A stretch of 64,000 nucleotides of DNA from Colius striatus. Lineage: Eukaryota > Chordata > Aves > Coliiformes > Coliidae. The notes beneath the pieces are model-generated. The model had not been told where the DNA came from, searched no databases, and worked only from the letters and a program-made list of their open reading frames with translations. The stretch is taken from NCBI RefSeq assembly GCF_028858725.1, contig NC_084790.1, forward strand, positions 3,912,001 to 3,976,000, in the 5' to 3' direction. Numbering within the stretch: position 1 is the stretch's first letter; each line of letters opens with the position of its first letter. Of this stretch, positions 38,871 through 48,724 are shown piece after piece. Both the position numbers and the translations under genes were made by a program.

Positions 38871-38995
38871 GTTCCCCTCCATCAGGGGGCACAGGAACGT
38901 GTCCAGGTGGGTTTGGAAACCTCCTGAGAAGGAGCCTCCACACCCTCCCTGGGCAGCCTGGGCCAGGCCTCCCTCACCTCAGCACCAAAGACATT
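38868..38995 (-). mobile_element. Second antisense CR1 piece, directly abutting
   Basis: Repeats the GAGGTTCCCCTCCATCAGGGGGC to CCTCAGCACCAAAG segment already present 400 bp earlier, indicating a second insertion or a local duplication. Confidence 0.8.
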
Positions 38996-39004
38996 TTTCT
39001 GGAC

Positions 39005-39465
39005 ATTTTGCTTCTGGAACATGTCTGGAGATGGACAATGGAACTAGTGAAGGGTCTGGAAGAACAAGTCCTATGAGGAGCAGCTGAAAGAGGTGGAGGT
39101 ATTTGGTCTAGAGGAGGCTGAGGGGAGATATGTCCACTCTCTACAACTACCTGAAAGAGGGTTGTGGTGAGCTGGGGTTCGTCTCTTTTCTCCATTAATG
39201 AATGATAGGACAAGAGGGAATGGGCTCAAATTGCCCCAGGGGAGGTTTAGATTGGAGCTGAAGCAGAACTGTTTCCCTGAGAGGGGTGTCAGCCCCTGTG
39301 CCAGGCTGCCCAGGGAGCTGGGGCAGTGCCCAGCCCTGGAGGGATCCCAAAGCCGTGGAGCTGAGGTGCTGAGGGCTGTGGGTTAGTGGTGGGCTGGGCA
39401 GGGTGAGGGGAAGGCTGGGACTCGATTTTAAAGTCATTTTCCAATTGTAATGATTCTATTATTCG
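39005..39465 (+). mobile_element. CR1 LINE fragment downstream of GSDMA
   Basis: Sense CR1 with TCTGGAAGAACAAGTCCTATGAGG, AATTGCCCCAGGGGAGGTTTAG, GGTGTCAGCCCCTGTGCC and a 3' end at CAATTGTAATGATTCTATTATTC. It is oppositely oriented to the two copies before it. The GSDMA stop is about 210 bp further on; no clear GSDMA poly(A) hexamer is visible between them. Confidence 0.85.
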
Positions 39466-39677
39466 AGTCATGAATTGCAGGAGTGAACATGTCTTCCTGC
39501 CTTAAATCTGCTTTCCCCACTCATTTCAAAGCAGCCCCTTAGCATTAAAAAGGAGTGAGTGGCTCACCTACATGAGGCTGCAACTTGGAGAGAGAAACTG
39601 GCTTGCAGTAAGAGACCTTCAGACACCTCATTATTTGATCCCCTTGAAGTCATCCCTAATGGGAGGATGCACGTGCC

Positions 39678-42600
39678 CTAATCTGAGTTGCTCAGAAGAT
39701 TGAGGATGTAGAGAGACACGTACAGGGCTGCTACAGCTGAGAAAGCTCCTGCTTTAGAGGCAGCTGACCCATCTTTCTCCAGCCTCACTCCGCTCATCTC
39801 AACCATTGCAATGGTTAAGTTCTGTTCCTCCTCTTGTGAGAAGGCGAGCAGGCTGGCGGCCACGCTGAAACGCCCCTGTCCCATGTCCTGTTCCAAGATG
39901 CTCTTGACCTTCACAGCAGCAACAACAAAAAAAGCAAAAATCGGTTATTTTTATGCTCCCATCTGTGGAAGTCGTTAAGTGAAATGATCTCATTGACTTA
40001 TGAGGTGCTTTGCTGTCTTACAGGCACGCTAAATAATCCACATGTGGGCTTTTCACCCTGTGAGATGATCATGCAGTTCTCAGTTTCTTGTAAATTCCTT
40101 ATGTCCCAAGAACTTGCAGTCGTAGTGTGGGGTGGGGTTTGGTGTTTTTGTGTTGCCTTTTCTAAATCAGTAGCCAAAGAAGACAGAAAATGCTGACTAC
40201 CATTTCAAGGAAATGTGCCCAATTTAGTGTTTTTGTTATCAGCAAAACAGTTGTTAGAAAACCTTAGGTCTTGCTGTCTTGGGATGGTTTCTGTTGATGT
40301 GAGTATTTTGATCCCTGCCAAGTCTGGAGCAATGATTCTGTCCCTTCTCCCCAGCCCAGCATGAGTCGTGACACTGCTACCTGTATCATCATCTGAGTGT
40401 TGGTCTACTTAAAATAATAACCCCCCCCGCCCCTTCCTTTTGAGCCAAATGTGATGCATGCTCTCTCACCAGCTTAAGCTGCTGGGACACGATCTTCTTT
40501 TCCAAGGACTCCAGCAACAGCAGCAGCTGATCCTCCATTAGCTCTGCAGAATTAAACCAGGTTTGGATCAGAAAACCCACCCACCAGTGTTTCAGAGACA
40601 ACTGGTGAGGTGTGAAGGGTGACCATCAGCTGTCTTGCAGGGAATGCCTGTTCAGTCAGGGCTTCTTCAGATGGTTCAAACTAAATTACTAGTGGGATGA
40701 GTGGCTGTTACTCTGTACGGGCGACTGTAACGTTGAGTGTAGGGACCAAGGGGCTCAAGGGGAGGTTCAGACCACACTTTGAGGTAGCCTTGGGAAAAGA
40801 ACTCTGGAATTTGCACTGTGAGGTGATTGGGCCACCGTCACCCAAGTTTTAGTTGGGATTTCAAGCCCTGTTTTCTAAGACCCCCTCGTTCTTGGACCCG
40901 AGGGGTTGTTTGGTGGTGTGCTCCCAGCAGCCGCTGCCCTGCTACTGTCACCAAACAATCTGTGCTCTCACATGAGCCACCTCCATTCCCATGATCTAAG
41001 AGATGGTCTTTTGTGAATCCTCTGAAAGTCTCTCATGGCTCTTTTAAGTTCCCTGCATCATGCTAAGCTTGGCAGTAGGAATGCTCTTGGTATGCTCGGG
41101 TGCTACCGGATCTCTCTCTGCAAATGGCCAGACAGCCTTACCGTCCAACGCGTCCAGAGTGTAGGTGATTGCTCCTGCCAGCGTGAGGAGAAGATCTCTT
41201 GAGGAATGCTGTAAGCTGCTTAACAGCTCTTTTAAGTCCGGGCTTTCAGTTTTCAGCTCACAGCTACCAGATCCATCAAGAACTGCTTCCATCTAGAGGT
41301 GTAAGAAAGAGAAGCATCAGGATGTGAGAGAAGGGGCTGTTGATAGTCCCCTGCTGTCTAACTACAGAAGGAACAGTCTGTGTAGTACATTTCACCACTC
41401 CCAAAGCTATTGATGAGGCTGTAATTGAGGGCTGTAACACTCACACTGGCTCCAGTTAAAGGCAGAATATGACCTTTAAACGGTTTGATACCTTCAGGTA
41501 GATCTGCTAGACTAAAGTCAGGATGTATTTCAGCACTTGACACTCTCCTGAGCATCTTCTTTCTCTGTGTGGTGATGGAGACGGATGTGCTGAGTGAAGG
41601 ATTTTTGAACTGAGAGTTGTGGTGCACTAGAGGTGACTTATGAGACGAGAGGTATGGGCCCCTCATTACAAGAAAGATCCTGAGGTTCTGGAGCATGTCC
41701 AGAGACAGGCAACAGAGCTGGGCTATTAAACTGTCCCAGGTTGCCCAGGGAGGTGAGGGAGTCCCCAGCCCTGGAGGGGATCCCAAAGCTGTGGAGCTGA
41801 GGTGCTGAGGGCCGTGGGTTAGTGGTGGGCTGGGCAGGGTGAGGCCCAGGGCTGGGACTGCAGGAGCTTCAGGGGCTTTTCCAACCAAAATTATTCTGTG
41901 ATTGTGGATCACAGAATCTTAAGGGTTGGATGCCTCTGTACTTACAAGTCCTGGTGGTGAGAAGAACTTTGCTTACTTTGCGAGTCAGCTCTTGAAAGAG
42001 GTTCCTGTCTCTCATCACAGCCTTGATGGTGTTTAAAAACATGATGAACAGATCAGAAGACAACGTGGAGAGAACTTTACAATTCTCTGTGACATCTGCC
42101 TCCAGTGCACTTACTTTTCCTTGTGAGAAACCTGTGAAAACAGTTCAAATATGTTGTTTCTAAACATGTCAGTCCTACAAAAAAGTTCACTGGCACCTCT
42201 GTATTTATAAATTGAAGCATCTATATGATGTTTTCAAAAGCAATATGCAATTTTGAGCTAGACTATTGTCACATCTCAGCTGACAGGCAGTACTTTGTAA
42301 TAAACACATCACCTTCAGTGGTTTGTGCATGTCCTGAGAGGTTCCATCTTACCCAAAGTGGGTAAAATCCTATAACTTCCCCCAACCTGGAGGGGTTGGA
42401 ATGGCCCTCCAGAGCTCATCCAGCCCAACCCCCTGCTAAAGCAGGTTCCCCTCACTCAGGGGGCACAGGAACGTGTCCAGGTGGGTTTGGAAACCTCCTG
42501 AGAAGGAGCCTCCACACCCTCCTTGGGCAGCCTGGGCCAGGGCTCTCTCGCCTCAGCACCAAACAAGTTTGTCCCAATATTCCAGTGGAACTTCCTGTGT

Positions 42601-45600
42601 TCCACCTTGTGCCCCTTACCCTTTATCCTGTCACTGGCCACCACGAAACAAAGACTGGCCCCATCCTCCTGACACCCACCCTGTAGAGATTTATCAGCAT
42701 TGACAGGGTCCCCCCTCAGTCTTCTCCAAGCTCAACAGCCCCAGATCCCACAGCCTTTCCTCAGCAGGAAGATGCTCCAGTACCATCAGCCTCTTGGTGG
42801 CCCTGCACTGGCCTCTCCAGCAGTTCCCTGTCCCTCTTGAGCTGGGGAGCCCAGAACTAGACACGGGACTCCAGATGAGGCCTCAGCAGATAAGGCAGAG
42901 CAGAAGCAAGTGGAAGTAGGAAAACACATTGCTTACCATCAGATACGATCGTTAAACAGCATCTTCGGAAATACAGAAAGTCTGCAACAGGATAGGAGGG
43001 ATATTGCTGATTTGGAAAAATACTGAAAGTTGGATGGGTGTTTCTTTACCAGGATGGTTCTTAAGTCCAAAGGTACGGGTATGCCAGCTCTGAAATCTCG
43101 TGTGCTAGTCCTAGGTCAGACTGGTGTTTGCACACTTCTGCAGTTATAAACTCATCATTCCTCCACCTCCTGTCAATTGCCTTGTCTGAGGCAAAAAACT
43201 GTGTTAAAGTAGGAGTAAATTAAAAAGAGAGCTGATAAGCCACATGACCTGTGCAGCTGTGGGAGGCACAGCATAGGGGAATCAGAATCATTTTGTCTTG
43301 GAAAGGCTCTTGAAGCTGCTGCAGTCCAAGCCCTCCCCTCACCCTGCCCAGCCCACCACTAACCCACGGCCCTCTGCACCTCAGCTCCACGGCTTTGGGA
43401 TCCCTCCAGGGCTGGGCACTCCCCCAGCTCCCTGGGCAGCCTGGCACAGGGGCTGACACCCCTCTCAGGGAAACAGCTCTGCCTCAGCTCCAACCTCAAC
43501 CTGCCCTGGGGCAACTTGAGCCCGTTTCCTTGTGTCCTATCACTTGTTACTGGCTTTGGGATCCCTCCAGGGCTGGGGACTCCTCAACCTGCCTGGGCAG
43601 CCTGGGGCAGGGGCTGACACCCCTCTCAGGGAAAAAGCTCTGCCTCAGCTCCAACCTCAACCTGCCCTGGGGCTACTTGGCATAGTTTCCTTCTGTTCTT
43701 TCACTTGGCAGAAGAGACAGCCCCCTGACTCCTCCTGCCTCACTGCAGCCTCCTGTCAGGGAGTTGCAGAGAGTGCTCCTGTCTCCCCTCACAGTCTCTT
43801 CCAGGCTGAACACCCCCATTACCTCTGCTGCTCCCCAGCTCTGATACCCTCCAGCCCCTCAGTGGTTTTCTTGTAGGGAGGAGGAGCCCAACACTGAGTG
43901 GAGGGGGAAAAAAAAATAGTTTTAAAAGGAAACCTCAAGGTCCTACTGAGATTTGAACTCAGATCGCTGGATTCAGAGTCCAGAGTGCTAACCATTACAC
44001 CATAGGACCTCTTATTGAAGCACAGATCAAGTGGGGATTCCTCAAATCCTGCAGCAGTCTTTGTGGCTCTCATGCCCCTGTTGAGCATAGCCCTCCCTCA
44101 CACCAGTCTTCCCACTGAAGCTACCCTGTTTTTTCCCTGTCTCTTTCCTTCTGGGGAAGAGGAGAGGGGAAAAGGGAAACAAACACTCTGTCCTCTGTGC
44201 TGTTTGTCCACAGGAGCTCTGCAGTTCCTGAAATTTAGAGATGAGACTCCCAGGACCCTCATTTCATTTCCTTACCAAGTCCTCACAAAACCTCGCTTCT
44301 TTCCCAGGTAGCTCTTTTAACTTACATACGGCCTTTTCCCATGTGATTTGTCACGTTGTATCTACTCACGTCTTTGCAAATCAACCAGAGTTGGCCAAGG
44401 GGCTGAATAATATTTGAGAAAATGTTTTTCCTCTTCCGTGAATGCAGGAACTTGTAGTTTCTGAGAGTTACTTACCCCATGATACATCTTTAATGTTCAG
44501 CTGGATTGCCCTGAAGGCCAGGGTGCAGCCCTTGGGTATAGTTATGCTTTGTCTGCTCTCTCGGGAGCCCTGGTCAATGATAAAAAAACCCCACTTACTA
44601 GGCCTGGATGGCCTGTGGATATTGGGGAAGGACTGATCCCTGAGGCTGAGGAGCAACCAAACCTTTGCAGAAAACTTGGCATAAAGCTGGGTCATGAAGC
44701 TCCCCTCTGCCGTGGTGGATTCCTCAAAGCTGGTCTCCTCTGAGGTCTCTATCGTTTCATGAACCACATACAAATTCTGGTCTGTTCTCAGTAGCTGTTG
44801 AATGAAGGAGTGATTGGTGTTTATCTTCCTAAAGGAGAAAAAGGATGCGACATCTCACTCAAAAGTGTCGTCTTCTGTGAGTTGTGACAGAAGCACTGAA
44901 GTCTGCTGGGAGCCAGAGGCCTTATGTTTGTGTCCTTTCTCACGTTACAGGAGTAAATATTGCAATGGCAGAGGCAATAAATGGGCAGAAAATGGGCTGC
45001 AGTTCTTCCTGTACTTTAGTGCCTTCTGCTCCTGTGTCTGAGGGGGACTGAGGCAGCAAGGTTGAAAAGATGACTTGTCTCCCTGCTGAGGTGTTCCCAC
45101 TTTCTGAATAACAAAGAGATCTAGAAGCATTACAGAGCTGTGTAAGCAATCTTTCATCACCTCATTTCCCTGCTCTCAGGTCTTAATCTTGGCATTTGGC
45201 TGTTGAAAAGCCACTGGCATGGGGTACAGGAGGATGACCAGAGGGTGCATTCTCCCTTTGGCCTCTGCCTTACCTTTCTGTCTTCAGTGCCTCCAGTTTT
45301 GGTACTGGGATGTGGTTCTTCTCCAGCTTGATGGTCCACCCGTGAGACAGGGAGGCAGCTCCTTTGAGCTCCACACTTGCAGAGTCAACAGCAAGGCTTA
45401 GGCTCCCGTCAATTCTGTCACTGATGATTTTTTTGACTGTGAATTGCCTCAAATCTTGACCATCTCCATGAGAAAAGAGGGACTCTGAAATAATTCGATG
45501 CAACATCTTAAACATGATTACACAGACTCAATGTTATAACTGCTGTGCACCCAAGAGGGGATGTGCTACAGCTCGGGCACAAGTGACCCAAACGGTTTTT

Positions 45601-45853
45601 AGTCTGTGGAAATAGGGAACTTAACGGGGTAATGGGCACTACCTATGCTCTTATCCTCTTCTCCAGGCAGCAGCACATCCTCAAGTCTGTACCATGTCTG
45701 CCTGTAGCAGGGAGATGAGTGGAACATGGCTTTTTTCCTCCTCACCAGGCAGAGGGGTCGGAAGTGTTCGTGGTCCATGATGCTGTGCACTGGGACCAGG
45801 TCTCCTCTCGGGTCCATCTGCTTTGCGATGCATTGGGTAATCTTTTTGAACAT
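39678..45853 (-). CDS. GSDMA: Gasdermin A, 10 coding exons
   Basis: A gasdermin: protease cleavage in the linker frees the N-terminal domain to oligomerise and form plasma-membrane pores. Exons on the - strand: 45853-45643, 45484-45274, 44828-44663, 44569-44476, 44402-44370, 42981-42937, 42131-41977, 41292-41142, 40543-40470, 39908-39678; all GT-AG, phases close, 456 aa (human about 445). The start, MFKKITQCIAKQMDPRGDL, aligns with human MFENVTRALARQLNPRGDL. The pore domain covers about residues 1-235 and includes NLYVVHETIETSEE and SITIPKGCTLAFRAIQL. The linker is made by two tiny exons (33 and 45 nt) and ends in IVSDG. The helical C-terminal inhibitory domain follows, with EKKIVSQQLKL. The two linker exons have good splice sites and correct phases but low similarity to mammals, so they are the least certain part. 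In non-mammalian tetrapods GSDMA is reported as a caspase-1 substrate. CR1 copies and a tRNA gene sit in its introns. Confidence 0.88.
41665..41930 (+). mobile_element. CR1 LINE fragment in GSDMA intron 7
   Basis: Sense CR1 pieces: GGAGCATGTCCAGAGACAGGC, GAGGGGATCCCAAAGCTGTGG, CCGTGGGTTAGTGGTGGGCTGG, ending TTCCAACCAAAATTATTCTGTGATTG. It comes within about 50 bp of the exon at 41977-42131. Confidence 0.85.
42385..42905 (-). mobile_element. CR1 LINE fragment in GSDMA intron 6
   Basis: Antisense CR1 beginning CTGGAGGGGTTGGAATGGCCC and running through GGAACGTGTCCAGGTGGGTTTGG and GAGCTGGGGAGCCCAGAACTAG. It ends about 32 bp from the 45-nt exon at 42937-42981, on the donor side. Confidence 0.85.
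43278..43905 (-). mobile_element. CR1 LINE fragments, partly duplicated, in GSDMA intron 5
   Basis: Antisense CR1 starting GAATCAGAATCATTTTGTCTTGG. The block GGCTTTGGGATCCCTCCAGGGCTGGG through GGGGCAACTTGAGCCC appears at 43392-43525 and again at 43550-43685, so part of the element is duplicated or a second copy is nested. Confidence 0.85.
43938..44009 (-). tRNA. tRNA-Gln (anticodon CTG)
   Basis: The - strand sequence folds as a complete cloverleaf. The acceptor stem GGTCCTA/TAGGACC pairs at all 7 positions. The D arm is GTGTAATGGTTAGCAC, the anticodon arm CTGGACTCTGAATCCAG, and the T arm CTGAGTTCAAATCTCAG. Anticodon CTG is at 43976-43974. A-box and B-box promoters are intact, and a TTTT tract 11 bases downstream (43924-43927 on +) can end Pol III transcription. 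It differs only slightly from the standard vertebrate tRNA-Gln(CTG). It lies in GSDMA intron 5, on the GSDMA strand, next to a CR1 copy. Confidence 0.93.
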
Positions 45854-45961
45854 TTTGCTTCTCCTGGATGGGTTTCTGAACCAAAGCAAAGTGTCCTCCT
45901 GCCTTGGGAAAGAGGCAAGACAAGTTAAGCAGGGTGACTTGAAATACAAACAGAAGGTTGT

Positions 45962-46545
45962 ACAGAGGGTTTGGAAGGGACCTTTAGAGCTCATCCAGCC
46001 CAGATCCCTGCTACAGCAGGTTCCTCTCGATCAGGTCACACAGGGACGTGTCCAGGTGGGTTTGGAAACCTCCCACGAAGGAGCCTCCACACCCTCCCTG
46101 GGCAGTCTGGGCCAGGGCTCCCTCACTCTTACAGTAAAGAAGTTTTTCCTTATGTTTAAGTGGAACTTTTTGTGTTCCAGCTTTTGTCCATTAACCCTTG
46201 TCCCTTCACTGATGACAACAAAAAAAAAAGTGCTGTCCCTTCTTTTTAACAAACACCTTTTAAATACTTGTGTTGATATGGTCCCCCCTCAGCCTTCTCT
46301 TCTCCAGACTAAGCAGCCCCAGATCCCACAGCCTTTCCTCATAAGGAAGATGCTCCAGTCCCCTCAGCATCTTGGTGTCCCTGCACTGGCCTCTCCAGCA
46401 GTTCCCTGTCCCTCTTGAGCTGGGGAGCCCAGAACTGGACACGGGACTCCAGATGAGGCCTCAGCAGGGCAGAGGAGAGGGGGAGCAGAACCTCCCTCAG
46501 CCTGCTGCCCACTGTCTTCTTGATGCCCCCTAGATTTGCTGGAAA
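45962..46545 (-). mobile_element. CR1 LINE fragment just upstream of GSDMA
   Basis: Antisense CR1: GTTTGGAAGGGACCTTTAGAGC, CTACAGCAGGTTCCTCTCGATC, TTGTGTTCCAGCTTTTGTCC, GAGCTGGGGAGCCCAGAACTGG. It lies about 110 bp upstream of the GSDMA start codon and may border or interrupt its 5' UTR or intron. Confidence 0.85.
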
Positions 46546-48720
46546 TGTTATTCTCTTTGCTGATGAGGGTCCTTGTCCCTGTGAGACCAAGAATGCAGCC
46601 AGCATCTTCTTAGGGTTCTTTCAGTCAAGAGATTTTGTGTCAGATACCAGCACATACCATCATGGATGTTAATTACTAAACCAGACATTGCCTCTTAACC
46701 CAAGATCTATCATGGTCCCAAATACTTTAACCTCTAATGTGCTGCCCTGAGGGAAGTTTGAAAAGAAAGAAGGTTGAGCAATTTCTTGCTGGTTTTAGGT
46801 GGTGTGTCTGTTTCCCACACATCCTGTTGCCTGGCTGACAGGGGTGCCTCAGCCTCGTTTCAAAACACTGTGTTAGAAAACTTATTTCATTGAGCTCTTA
46901 CTGCGAGGAAGTGAAAGTGCTGAGAGGCACAGAGCAGGATGGCAGCGGAGGGGGGAAGTAGCAGAGTTTGTTCTGAGGGCAAATCTCCCACAAAACACAT
47001 CAAACTCACCCTAGGAGAGCTGCTTGGGCATGCCCTGGTGCTCTGCCTGTGTCCTCTGCAGAGGAGGATTGGGTTTTTGAGAGGCAGAAACAAATCAGAG
47101 AACCATAGAATTGTTTGGCTGGAAAAAGCTTTTAAGGTCATTGAGTCCACTAAACTGAGTCCTGAAAAACAGGGCTGGTTTTCTGCTGCAGCTTGTTTTT
47201 AAACCAAAGGTTCAGTTGTACTTCTTGCTTCAGCCAGTGTACCTAAGACATGACGAGCAACAACTTTGCTCTATACGTGAAAAAACTTGCTCTGCTTACA
47301 GAGAAGAAAAGCATGCAGGTCTTCCCCTCTTCCACACACTACCCCACCAAGTCCTGTTCCAGAGGAGACACTGATCCCTCTTGACAGGTGAGATCCCCCA
47401 AGGATCTTAAAAACAAAAGAAGAGGCTGGCTCAGTCTGATCCTTCCAGAGAGTAGGAAGGTTGTCCTGTCATCACAGAGGACCGTGTGCTTCATGCAGTG
47501 GAGCCAGCCAGGGGAAAAAGGTCTTATGTACTTAGTTTGGGCTAATAGGCTTGTTTGAGTAGTAGCTGCAGGGCTGTTTAGCCTGCAGGAGACTGCAGGG
47601 GGATCTCATTAATATTTACAAATAGCTAAATGGTGGGTGTCAGGAGGTTGGGGCAGCACTTTTTTTTTCTGTTGTCTCCAGTGACAGGACAAGGGGTGAT
47701 AGAAAGAAGCTGGAACACAAGCAGTTCCATTTAAACATAAGGAAGAACTATTTGACTGCTGAGGTGAGGGAGCCCTGGCCCAGGCTGCCCAGGGAGGGTG
47801 TGGAGGCTCCTTCTCCAGAGGTTTCCAAACCCGCCTGGACACGTTCCTGTGTGATCTGATCTAAGGGAACCTGCTGTAGCAGGGAGGTTGGAAGGGATGA
47901 TCTCTACAGGTCCCTTCCAACTCCCACTATTCCATGATTCTATGACTCATTTCCCTTCCAAGAGAGATACAAACTAAGCAATAATACTTAACAGTTTGCT
48001 TCACCCCTCCTCTGTAGCCAAAGCTCTTTGAAATGTACTTGCCTGGTGATGGAGGGAAAGGCCTCTGGTCTGATGCTGTCAGTGCCCCAGCAGCTGCTGC
48101 CCCTCGGGAGCCATCCGGTGGCTTTAAAGCAGGGGGCTGAGCAAATGCTGCCTCCCGGGGCTGGGCAAATGCTCCCTCCCCACCTTTCTGGTCAGGGAGC
48201 AGGAAGCAGCTGCTGCTGTGTTAGGGCACAAAATCCCCAGTGCTTGCATCATTCTTCCTCTGGAAAGTTTCACTCTTTGACTCGAGTCAGCCTGTGGTGG
48301 CCTGTGACAGTGGCTTTGGAGCCCTTGAACTTGTTCTGCAGATGTGATTTGATGTTTAATTTCTAGCGTGGTTCTGATTTCTATTTACCCCTTGGATCAG
48401 TTAGGATGAACTGGGTGTTCTGCTTTAGGAGGATTTCAGCTAATGAGGTATGGTGTCAACGAGGGGACAATACCACATTTCTGGGGGCAATTTTATTGGC
48501 TGGTGATGCCCACACAATTTCCATGACATGTGGTTTGTTGGCAGCAGAGGGTTTGCACCCTGCCCAGGGATCCATGCAGTGGGCTGCAAGTGCTTTGCTT
48601 TGCTGCAGTGGATCCCTCTAAGGGCTTGGAGTTGCCCTGTAGTATCCATTTGCCATGCTTGTTTAAAAGTAAACTCTATTTGTCTAAAAATCCAAGGAAC
48701 CAAGCAAGCTTTGGGTTTTT
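46546..48720. other. Region between GSDMA and the ORMDL3 3' end
   Basis: Presumed to contain the GSDMA promoter and possible 5' UTR exons; I could not place them. It includes a short antisense CR1 tip (47095-47155, ACCATAGAATTGTTTGGCTGG). A TTTATT at 48492-48497 is a further AATAAA on the - strand. No other gene seen. Confidence 0.5.
47562..47950 (+). mobile_element. CR1 LINE fragment between GSDMA and ORMDL3
   Basis: Sense CR1: GGCTGTTTAGCCTGCAGGAG, AGTGACAGGACAAGGGGTGAT, GAGGGAGCCCTGGCCCAGGC, ending in the typical ACTATTCCATGATTCTATGACT. A 3'-complete copy. Confidence 0.9.
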
Positions 48721-48724
48721 TTTT

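Noticed and set aside
44945-45160. Open frame on - between two GSDMA exons, with an in-phase acceptor (ACACAG|C)
   Set aside because: The exon at 44828-44663 matches gasdermins far better (KINTNHSFIQQLL then NLYVVHETIET) and follows 45274 in phase. This frame has no resemblance to the family.
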